Positions 55,962 through 64,000 of a stretch of 64,000 nucleotides of DNA are shown in pieces. Position numbers and translations under genes: made by a program. Source of the DNA: Moelleriella libera RCEF 2490 (taxonomy: Eukaryota > Ascomycota > Sordariomycetes > Hypocreales > Clavicipitaceae); NCBI GenBank assembly GCA_001636675.1, contig AZGY01000018.1:590942-654941 (forward strand). The letters run 5' to 3'. Under the pieces are notes generated by a model that was given only the letters and a program-made list of their open reading frames with translations, was not told the DNA's origin and ran no database searches. Numbering within the stretch: the first letter of the stretch is position 1; the number at the start of each line of letters is the position of its first letter.

Positions 55962-56977
55962 TCAGACCTTTCTGTTGCCATCTTGGTCTGCCGCGGCAGA
56001 CAGGCCGCGGTCAGGCGGAATCGAGAAACCCGACCAGAGGTAGATGATGAGGGCGATGTACTCCATGAAGAGGGCCATGAACACGAAGAGGACAATGGAC
56101 GAGCTGTCCGGGCTGCCAAAGACTGGATTCCAGATTGTTGTCGTCCCGTCCTGCGAATGGGCCGCCTCGATGATGCCGTAAATGGTTCTCACCAAGATGA
56201 AAGGCGAGGCGAGCAAGGCTCCGCGGAGCACCTAAGACAGAAGATCAGTCTGAAGGTGCAGGCGCTACGAACTCGTGCGCAAGATTACCTGGTGTCCACT
56301 TGGTAAGAGGGTGGTCCTCCGCGTGTGGTAATACACTTGCATGGCGGTGAGGACTGCCAGCTGAACGACGAAAACAATGTACCCAACGAGGGTCAAGATA
56401 TGGCCCGTGTGGCGGAGGTCATCATCCGTCTGCGAGCTGAGACCTCCACCGCTGCTGAGCAGCCCGACGGCAGCGGTGGTCGTCAGTCGGAGGGCAACGT
56501 TTATGCGGTGCGTGAACGGCCCGTCTCCAAAGTTGTCCCGCAATCTGCGAGTTTCCCCCTGGAGGTCAGCCAGAGGCAATGAGCAGCAGCACTGAAACAT
56601 AGCCAACGCACATGAGTCTGGTGAGGCCCATGTCGGCAACGATGAGCGGGATGACGCCAACGTTGAGCAGGATGATGGCCGCGATGAGCAGGCCGATACT
56701 GTAGCTGCCGTCGGGGTCCTTCTTCGCCTCGAGCGCGATGAGAACTGGGCCGCCAGCCAGTCGCACTGTCACACGCACGCGTGTCATCAGCCGGTTTGCT
56801 CCAGAACCGTGGCCCCTGAAGTCCCGTCTACCTACTGAGACTGAAGGGAATGAGCGGCCACCAGGCCATCCTGGGCCGGATCTTGCCATTGCGAACCATG
56901 AGCCATATGGCAAGCGGCAGCATGGGCACGTAGAAGACGGTTTGGGCAATGCCCAGGGAAGTATGGGGGTCCAGCAT
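55962..56977 (-). CDS. Seven-helix fungal membrane protein, DUF7702-like
   Basis: Four exons, 56977-56836, 56765-56612, 56544-56289 and 56231-55962, encode 273 aa. The second intron's acceptor (CTCGCAG) was fixed by frame, giving GLTRLILRDNFGDG. Seven hydrophobic segments are visible: SLGIAQTVFYVPMLPLAIWL, MAWWPLIPFSLMRLAGG, GLLIAAIILLNVGVIPLIV, a fourth in RINVALRLTTTAAVGLL, ILTLVGYIVFVVQLAVLTAM, RGALLASPFILVRTIYGI and SIVLFVFMALFMEYIALIIY. The pattern, with WWPLIPFSL and a conserved RTIYG, fits fungal DUF7702-type proteins of unknown function, common in Sordariomycetes. The start is MLDPHTSLG; the DNA further upstream is open only in another frame. Confidence 0.85.
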
Positions 56978-59048
56978 GGCGTACAGCAAATGCGGCAGAC
57001 TGATGAAGGTTTTGGCTCAATGATTCGGCAGATTGCAGACGACTGGACTGAGGAGCGCATACAGGGTGAATTCCTCCAAGACGGCGGCGATGGCATGATT
57101 TAAATACTAGGTCCGTTGGATGGCAAGGTCAGCTTATTGCGCATCTGGCTGGCCATCTTGCCAACCAAGGCTGACCGCGAGCCATGTTTGATATTGCCGA
57201 CACCCGAGCAGCACTATCGCCATCCAATGATGTAGCGGTGGCTTCATCGCTAGTCCATCCAGGGCATCGCAGGCGTTCAAGCCAGCCGCCGCCGCGAGAC
57301 GATGACTGGACGTGTATACTCGGCGCCGGCGGCTGACAGGCGACGCTAAGCCGCTTCGGGCGGCATACCGCGAGAGCTGGCCCTGAAAGGGCATGTGAGG
57401 TGAGGCACAGTTGGAGATGCGCGAGATGACGGAGCCACAAAACAGAGCAGAGCAGGAGAGCAAGAAAGTCAAGTCAACAAGGATGGATGTTCCTGTGGAA
57501 AGCCCCACAAGCAGCCAACGCCGCAGGTCGTGGTACGAGCGATACGAGCCTGCGTCACCGTTCTTGCAACGACTGCAATACCAGCCAGTTTCGATGCGTC
57601 TTCTTCCGCTGCACCACCACTCTCTTTTGGGAACCATCCCGCGAGACTGATTCCATCTGCGGCCTGCTGCAAGCCCTTTGGCAATGCATAAGGCAAAGAC
57701 CCACGTCGCCGCAGCCCCCACCCACGGTCGTCAGCAGGGAAGGAGATGGATGTTTTTCCGCCATCTGGCTCAAGACGCTCTGGCGATTGGGCCGGCCGGC
57801 GGCATCAAGACATCGATCGAGTCAAGAGCCGTTGGCTGATGGCGGCCGGCATGACTGGGTTGGTGATTGCCTCGCTACGACACGTCTGCCCTGACAGCTG
57901 CCCGAACCCTTTGCGCGTCCGGCTTCTGGAATTAGAAACTCGGTCAATTCCCCAGCAGCCGCAGCAGCAGCAGCAGCAGCGGAATGCAGGGCGGAACTGG
58001 AGCGCTTGGCAGGATGAACAGGCCGAGGGGCCACGGCGGTTTCAACTCATCGCCAGCCGACGATTCAGGGTGTTTCAGCCAACACAAGGCCGCACCGACT
58101 TGCGCCAGGCTCCGTCCGGCCTTTGACGGTGGAGGTGCAGTGCAGCATGTACATTGGATGCAGCAGCAGCAGCAGACGGATCGCCTCGAGTACAGTGATT
58201 GCGGATTGGCCCCGTGCATGTCGGACGCAGCACCACCCACCCCCAGATTGCCAGCCCATATGGCGCGCGGATCACGACCTCCATGATTCTTGCACGTATG
58301 ATTGTCTCGAGTCGCAGACGGTCGATTTTTCGATTACTTCACCCGTCATCTTCCGAGGGCGACGTCGTCCGACAAAGAAAGCTCTCCGTCCGGACGACGG
58401 ACTAAACTACCTACGGGGTCACGGCATAAGTTACGTGCCCTCAGACAAGCTCCAAACACGCACCGGAGTCGGCATGATGTCTTCCACTCATCTATTTATG
58501 CGGGCCACGGACCGCAATTAACCGAGGGTAGGGGGAGGGAGGGGGGGGGAGTTTGCGCACCAACATACTGGGCCGGCAATTTGTCAAGAACGCCTGGGCG
58601 GACCTGACGGTTCATCCCCATACTATTCCCGCTCCCCTTCTCCGGCTTCGGTGACTCGACTGCCGTCGCAGAATGCGACATTGCCCAGCTACTCATTCAA
58701 TTATCCATCAGAGATGCCCGAGATCGAGGGCGTCGGCTCCGCTCGCTTCCATGCCGAGCCCAATGGCCGTGTGTTCCCCCCCGCCATTACTCGCACATGT
58801 GCCGCAAGCCCATCCTGTACATAGGCCGTGCCATGCCGGCAAATAAAACTTAAAGATCCACCCAGAACCAAACTCTTCCAGCCCAGCACTCTGCCAGCTT
58901 GGTTTTTTTCCTCTCCTTTCTCTTTTTCCTTTGATTTGTTCCCTTCTTTTTCCCGAGGGGTTGGCCGTCACTCGACCGTCATGCAGCTGGTTCGTCGAAG
59001 CCCACGACTAAATCACGATCCGTTGTCGAGTGCTCGTTGTGTTGCATC
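56978..59048. other. Divergent promoter region between the seven-helix gene and the MFS gene
   Basis: No supportable gene in 2.1 kb. A CAG run of about seven units lies at 57955-57980, a shorter one at about 58160-58176, and G runs at about 58530-58550. A 195-codon minus-strand frame (57134-57721) has no conserved features. Confidence 0.5.
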
Positions 59049-59144
59049 ATGGAGCTCACCAGCTCCGCAAGAGACTCGTTGACGGAGAGCCGAGGTCAGT
59101 AGACAGACAGCTTTTTATGGTCTTCTCCTTTCCCCCCCCCCCCC

Positions 59145-59186
<42 letters not shown>

Positions 59187-61035
59187 CCACCTCCTGACAC
59201 TTTGCCCAGACGAGACGGCTTCCATCGAGAGCGGCATCGGGGCCGGCAGCGCCCACTCCGTCTTGTCAAGAGATGCTGAACAGGCATACCCCCTGGAGGC
59301 CGCGGACTTGGGCGATGGCGACTTTTCGCAGATTCGGTCTAGGACCCGGACCGGGACGGACCATACCGTGATAGGGTGGGAGCTCGACGATGCAGAGAAT
59401 CCGCACCACTGGCCCCAGGCATGCATGCTTCTTCCCCTTTCCCCTCCCCTGAACATCCGACACGCTCCGCCATCTAACACACTGGGCAGCGGAAGAAGTT
59501 CTTTGTCCTGCTTGCCAGCGTCATGCTCGTGCTCAACTCGACCATGTCGTCGGCGCTCCCCAGCATGGCCATTCCCGAAATCACGGCCGAGTTCGGCATC
59601 TCGTCTCCGACCGAGAACGTGCTGCCCATCAGCGTCTTCCTGATCGGCTATGTGTTCGGTCCCCTGATCTGGGGTCCGCTGACGGAGCAGTACGGCCGGC
59701 GAAACCTGTCCATTGCCTCGTTTCTGGCATTCAGCGCCTTCACCATGGCGTGTGCGCTCGCGCCCACCTGGGAGGCTTTCCTGGTGTTCCGCATGTTCAC
59801 CGGCGCCTGCGCGGGGGCCCCGATTGCCATCATCGCCGGCATCCTGGCCGACGTGTTTGGCGACCACCGGACCAGGGGCCGGGCCTTTGCCGCCTTTATG
59901 TGTGTAGGTAGAGTCCTTCTTCTTCGTCTCGATGGCCATCTAGTCGCCCCCCCTTCGCGCGAAACAAGGCTGACAGCAAGGCACGGAACAACAGGCTACG
60001 GTCTGGGGACCCCTGTTCGCGCCCATCGTGTCGGGGTTTGCGGCCATCAGCATCGGCTGGCGCTGGGCGTTTTGGATCGGCCTCATCTACGCCGGGGCGA
60101 CTCTGTGCGTCATCGTCTGGCTGCCCGAGACGTTTGCGCCGATCCTGCTGGAGCGGCGGGCCAAGAAGATGCGCAAGGAGAACCCGCTGCTGCGCGTGGT
60201 GGCGCCGCGAGAACTCGAGGAGACCAACCTGAACCAGCTCCTGACCGTCGTCATCACCAGGCCGATCCGCATGCTGGCCTCGGAGCTCATCGTCACGGCC
60301 TCGTGCGCGTACCTGGCGCTCGTGTACGCCATCTTCTACATGTCGTTCCAGGCGTTCCCCATCATCTTCCGTGACCTGTACGGCCTCAACTCGGGCCTCA
60401 CGGGGCTCACGTACCTGCCCATCGGCGTCGGCTCTGCCCTCAGCCTGTGCATGTTCTACTGGTGGGACAGCGTGCTCGCCCGGGCGCAGCGTCAGGGCAA
60501 GGCCTGGGCGAAGAAGGAGGAGTACCGGCGGCTGCCGCTGGCCGTCATCGGCGGACCGCTCTACGTCGTCTCGCTCTTCTGGCTGGGCCTCAGCGCCAAG
60601 ATGTCGATGCCCTTTGTGGTGCCCATGCTGGCCGGCGTCCCCTTTGGCATGGGCTACGTGCTCATCTTCATGGCCCTGCTCAACTACCTGACGGACGCGT
60701 ACGAGGTGTTTGCGGCGTCGGCCAACGCGGCCGCCTCGTGCACGCGCTCCGTCCTGGCCGCCGTCCTGCCGCTGGCGACCACGCGCATGTTCGAGCAGCT
60801 CGGCATCAAGGGCGCCTGCGCGCTCCTCGGCGGCCTCAGCGCCGGCATGTGCGCCATCCCGTTTGTCTTTATCTGGAAGGGGCCGGCCATCCGGGCGCGG
60901 TCCAAGTTCTGCATCGCCCTGCGCCAGCAGCGCGAGGAGCTGCAGCGCAGACAGGACGCGCAGAGGGCCACGGTCGAGCGCGTGCAGGTGGAGGAGAAAG
61001 AAAAGCAGCAGCAGCAGCAGCAGCATCATGCATAG
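59049..61035 (+). CDS. Major facilitator superfamily transporter (DHA1-type drug/polyamine:H+ antiporter)
   Basis: Four exons, 59049-59094, 59210-59418, 59490-59903 and 59995-61035, encode 569 aa. The second intron starts with GC instead of GT (CCCAG|GCATGC...GGGCAG|CGGAAG); no GT donor near it restores WELDDAENPHHWPQRKKFFVLL. A cytosolic N-terminus of about 85 residues precedes twelve predicted helices. MFS motif A is present as GPLTEQYGRR after helix 2, followed by a FRMFTGACAGAPIAIIAG segment, a long central loop (LERRAKKMRKENPLLRV) and the second six-helix half. The DxENPHHWP entry motif is typical of fungal DHA1 exporters. The substrate cannot be inferred. The C-tail is charged and ends in glutamines and two histidines. 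The first intron holds a long C14/A39 homopolymer. Confidence 0.9.
59132..59184. repeat. C14-A39 homopolymer inside MFS intron 1
   Basis: Fourteen C (59132-59145) are followed at once by 39 A (59146-59184), between the donor at 59095 and the acceptor at 59209. The exact length is likely to be unstable or assembly-dependent. Confidence 0.9.
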
Positions 61036-62030
61036 CGGACCGTGGGGACGACAGCACATCCAGCTTGCCATTTGTTGCTCTAATTTTGCCTTTCAGCATG
61101 TATAAGCGGCGCTACTTCTGCGTCGCTGCCCTCGCGGGTTTTCTGTGTCCAGATTGACTGACACGAGCGTTGTTTTTGTTTTTTTATACGGATAATGATT
61201 CCCCATAACGAGATACGTCGCCCATCATTTCCAATGTGGAGCAACTAAATACACACAGTTCACCATGGTTTCGTCCGTTGTTCAAGTGTCGTGCCGTGAT
61301 GGCAACCTTAATCTCGTCCGTCATCATCATACATTTCATGTCAAGTTGAAAGCGTGACCCGTCTTTCACGTTCCCCAATGAAGCTCTCCCTTTTTCTTTC
61401 TTTTCTTTAGTTTGGGGACACGTCCATTCATCATGTCCATCACTGTCACTCACTCCTTGCGCTGATGACTGCTGGCACAGCGCGCCTCCGTGGACGACAC
61501 TTTTTCACACACAACCCGACACGTGCCCTCGCAGCCGCAGAAACCACAAAGCGTCGGTTTCTGCCCCCCGAAACCAACCCAGTCCGAGCACAAATCCCAC
61601 CGAATTTGGTTCGGAGCAACGAAGACAACGCAATCTGTAGCAGCCGCGCGCAGCGTAAGTACACCGAGCCCGTAAAGCGCGTGCGTGCGTGCTTGCTTGC
61701 TCGCACACGATCTGTTTCTGCGCACCACTTCCCAGCGTCACGGATCCGGGCCGGCGTCGTCTTGCTCCATTCTCCCCTCTGCTATATCGCGACGGACGGA
61801 CTGGCCGTGCCCTGGACATGCTCTCTCCTAGGACCAGCTCCCCGGGAGCGCATTGCCGGGGAACTGGTCACATGGCGGGAAAGTATCATCTGGCAACGCG
61901 TGTTTTTGGTTGGCTCAGCTGAAATCGAAGTGTACCTTTTTCTTCTTGGGGGGGTAGGCTTGGGGCACTGGTTTACCTTCTGGAGTCGGTGAGCGGTCAA
62001 CTGCGCGTGCGGCGTGGGGGCCTCTCGGAG
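61036..62030. other. Intergenic region between convergent genes
   Basis: No supportable gene; it joins the 3' ends of the MFS gene and the Cys/His-module gene. T-rich tracts occur at about 61168-61183 and 61390-61410. Confidence 0.5.
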
Positions 62031-63560
62031 TCAGCAGACGTCATGGCATGGTGCTGTTGGTGCAGAGAGGCTCTGAAGAGGGGAGGGAGACGGAGACGTA
62101 CGCTCTGGATCCGAGGGATAACGACCTGGGTTAGGTTGACTGGGTGAGCTTCGTGGTTTACACAAGAGTCTGGATGGATGGCAGAGCGGACTGACCCGAT
62201 TGAATCGGAGGTGGGTTCCCTGGTGTGATGTTGAGCTTTGTATAGTTGATGCCTGGCACGTTGGGATACTTACAATGTTGGCGCGGGCGGCCTGGTGGTG
62301 GTCGGTCGTCTGCGGCTTGCCTTAGAATACCAGTTCTTTCTTTCGGCGTCACGGTAGCCATGGAAGACGCAAGACTCACCTCCTCCATACGGGTAATCTG
62401 CTTCACACCCTGTTTTCAGCAAACGTGATCATGCTTTTATGACGCCTATAGCTGCTGCTGCCGGTCATGTGTGACTTGCCATCTGGATAATCATCATCAT
62501 CTGCCACGTTTGAAATCAGCGCGAGGCAGCTTCGGATGATAGGAAAGCCCAAGTGATAGCTGTCGGCCGGCAGTGGCACAACTCACCTTCATCTCGTGGC
62601 CAGCCGCCCCCTAGTATATGTGCCAAAAAGAAAAAAAGGTTCATCAGCCAAGCGACAATTGCATGTGAGACGCTGGCTCGTTGGGACAAACTTACGCGGC
62701 CTGCCAGACCCGGTATCTAGCGCGCCCAACACACATGTCAGCCAAAGGTCTCCTGTCGCAACATGTCCCTTCGAAGCGCTCCCTTCATTTCCAGGGAAGT
62801 TTGAAGTTTGAGGGGGACGCGGTAAAAAACCTACGCTCTCGACAAAATCTCAACCGAACGCCATCGACCGTCGTCCGGCGCTGCCAGCACCCGTCGACGG
62901 CGCAGATCTGGCGCAGGTGCTCATCGCAGTGCCGCCCACCACCACGACCACCACGAGCGACGCCCGCGGTGCACTCCCCGACAGTACACGTGTGTCTGCC
63001 GCAGTAGTCGTACCCATGGCGGCTGCGGTTGGACGCGTAGCAGCCGTCGTGGTGGCAGGTATGCACTTCACATGAGCGGCCGTGCGGCACGTGCCGCCGA
63101 CCATAGTCCGTCCGTTCGCAGCTGTGCGATGCGCAGTAGCGGCTGCTGCGTCTGCTGGACAGGCGCTGCTCGTTGCACGAGGGCACCTCGCAGGCGTGGT
63201 GGCCGCAGAAGCTGGCGATGAAGCCGTCGCGAACGAGGCACCCGGCGCGGCAGTTGGCCGCCTGGCAGAGACGGTGTCGCGAACAGCGCCGTTGTGGTTG
63301 CGGAAGCGCGTAGGGCGAGGACGAGCCGATGGCGGGATGGGGGCAAAGGTCTACTTCACACGTGTGGTTGGCACAGAAGGCACTGTTGTAACTGATGTTG
63401 TTGTTGTTGTGGTGGTGGATGGCATTAGTGGTGACGGGGTCGGTGAGGCTGCGCTTCTCGGGGCAGTGCTGGACCGAGCACCGGTGGCCGGCGCAGTAGT
63501 TGAGGTCGAGGCCATTGCGGCGGGAGCGCGGATTGTGGCAGTTGTCGTGGCGGCAGGCAT
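62031..63560 (-). CDS. Cys/His-module protein, multi-exon, 5' incomplete
   Basis: The main exon (63560-62835) encodes about 240 aa of repeated modules in which [YF]C-x2-H-x-C-x4-C recurs: YCAGHRCSVQHC, FCANHTCEVDLC, FCGHHACEVPSC, YCGRHTCTVGEC, with degenerate ones between and an HCDEH near the end. Such spacing should bind several zinc ions. Small downstream exons are predicted at 62716-62696, 62610-62587, 62409-62380, 62320-62274 and 62219-62031. Their donors (GTAGGT, GTAAGT, GTGAGT) and acceptors are good, and the first join completes FCREH. They keep frame to TGA at 62031, but the two last exons are tentative. The main exon starts at CCCCCCCAG|ATGCC, so the N-terminus lies on an upstream exon I could not place; the frame beyond 63563 runs into a GC-rich repeat and is not coding. 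I do not recognise the family. Confidence 0.65.
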
Positions 63561-63649
63561 CTGGGGGGGCAAAGAGACGATGAGCTCCCTCGCCAGTCCA
63601 TTCAAAGACTTGACGCCAAAGCAGAGAGCACCTGGGGAAAGCTATCACA

Positions 63650-63705
63650 TGAGCGCAGCGAGGACAGCCCGCCGCAGGCGACCCCCGGTAGGGCCGCCGG
63701 AGGCA
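63650..63705 (-). repeat. GC-rich dispersed element, copy F
   Basis: Nearly full length (56 bp), lacking the C of the terminal TCGA. Lies about 90 bp from the first exon seen in the Cys/His-module gene and is translated in frame with it as CLRRPYRGSPAAG, which is spurious. Confidence 0.9.
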
Positions 63706-63776
63706 AATAGCCACCAAGACTGATCATGAACAAATACCTGCAGTAGGTCGAAATGCCAAGCAGCAGCACTAACTAC

Positions 63777-63833
63777 TCGAGCGCAGCGAGGACAACCCGC
63801 CGCAGGCGACCCCCGGTAGGGCCGCCGGAGGCA
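63777..63833 (-). repeat. GC-rich dispersed element, copy G (full length)
   Basis: Full 57-bp copy, same orientation as F, 71 bp further on; only a few positions differ. Confidence 0.9.
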
Positions 63834-63857
63834 GATCACGAGTCCCCGCGTTCTTGT

Positions 63858-63899
63858 TGCCTCGGGCGGCGCTGCGGCGGGCTGGTCTCGCAAGCTCGA
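63858..63899 (+). repeat. GC-rich dispersed element, copy H (diverged, deleted)
   Basis: Inverted relative to G, with a central deletion and the CGCAAGCTCGA right end also seen in copy B. Confidence 0.75.
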
Positions 63900-63956
63900 A
63901 GCCTCCTGGCGCAGACCATTCAAGCGATATGAAGTATTACACGAACTGGTGACGCT

Positions 63957-64000
63957 GCGAGCTTGCGAGGCCAGCCCGCCGCAGGCGACCCCCGGTAGGG
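63957..64000 (-). repeat. GC-rich dispersed element, copy I (cut by the window end)
   Basis: Starts TGCGAGCTTGCGAGGCCAGC and matches the element to the last base of the window, where it is cut. Confidence 0.85.

Noticed and set aside
57134..57721. Minus-strand frame of 195 codons upstream of the seven-helix gene
   Set aside because: No domain and no continuity with the conserved MLDPHTSLG start.
59896..61071. Minus-strand frame of 391 codons rich in Arg, Gly and Asp
   Set aside because: Antisense shadow of the GC-rich last exon of the MFS gene.
63650..64000. CRISPR-like array, because similar repeats alternate with unique spacers
   Set aside because: Repeats are 42-57 bp, vary in length and orientation, spacers differ in size, and the genome is eukaryotic.

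Overview
The window is nuclear DNA of a filamentous ascomycete. The evidence is short GT-AG introns (54-118 bp, one of 249 bp) with CTAAC/CTGAC-type branch points, genes on both strands without operons, and proteins such as an SPX-ankyrin-GDPD phosphodiesterase, a DUF7702-like seven-helix protein and a split Smg4/UPF3 gene. The protein set and a dispersed GC-rich repeat suggest a Sordariomycete, probably Hypocreales. That placement is inference. Most genes are interrupted, so several appear only after splicing; exon coordinates below were joined by hand and checked for frame.

Layout. 1-4.5 kb: no recognisable gene, low-complexity tracts, then an AT-rich strip and a broken copy of part of the next gene. 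4.8-8.5 kb: GDE1-like glycerophosphodiesterase (-). 9.9-15.5 kb: a compact cluster with a mitochondrial PPR protein (-), a UPF0587 zinc protein (+), an Rpr2/Rpp21/Snm1-type RNase P/MRP subunit (+) and ZPR1 (+). 17.8-19.7 kb: a protein with an internally duplicated domain of unknown function (-). 19.8-30.8 kb: about 11 kb with no supportable gene. 30.8-32.9 kb: tRNA-splicing endonuclease subunit SEN54 (-) beside an intron-containing tRNA-Leu (+). 34.4-44.6 kb: arrestin-fold protein (+), EF-hand secretory protein SSP120 (+), wybutosine enzyme TYW2/TRM12 (-, overlapping SSP120 tail to tail by 6 bp), PP6/SIT4-type phosphatase with a large insertion (-) and UPF3 with an extra C-terminal RRM (+). 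47-57 kb: PNPOx-like flavoprotein with a tail anchor (-), two coiled-coil proteins (-) and a seven-helix membrane protein (-). 59-61 kb: MFS transporter (+). 62-63.6 kb: a Cys/His-module protein (-), incomplete at its 5' end.

By theme the recognisable genes are mainly housekeeping: RNA processing and decay (SNM1-like, SEN54, TYW2, UPF3, PPR), phosphate and phospholipid turnover (GDE1), signalling and trafficking (PP6, arrestin, SSP120). They do not form a biosynthetic cluster. I see no intact transposon, CRISPR array, secondary-metabolite core enzyme or defence island.

The least conventional signal is a family of GC-rich elements of about 57 bp, with nine copies in three tight groups (45.9-46.1, 55.5-55.9 and 63.6-64.0 kb) and none seen elsewhere. 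Other points worth a second look are the duplicated-domain protein, the Cys/His-module protein, the phosphatase insertion, and the decayed GDE1 fragment whose reading frame is closed by a C-to-T type stop. A run of Ns (46383-46800) marks an assembly gap just after the first repeat group.
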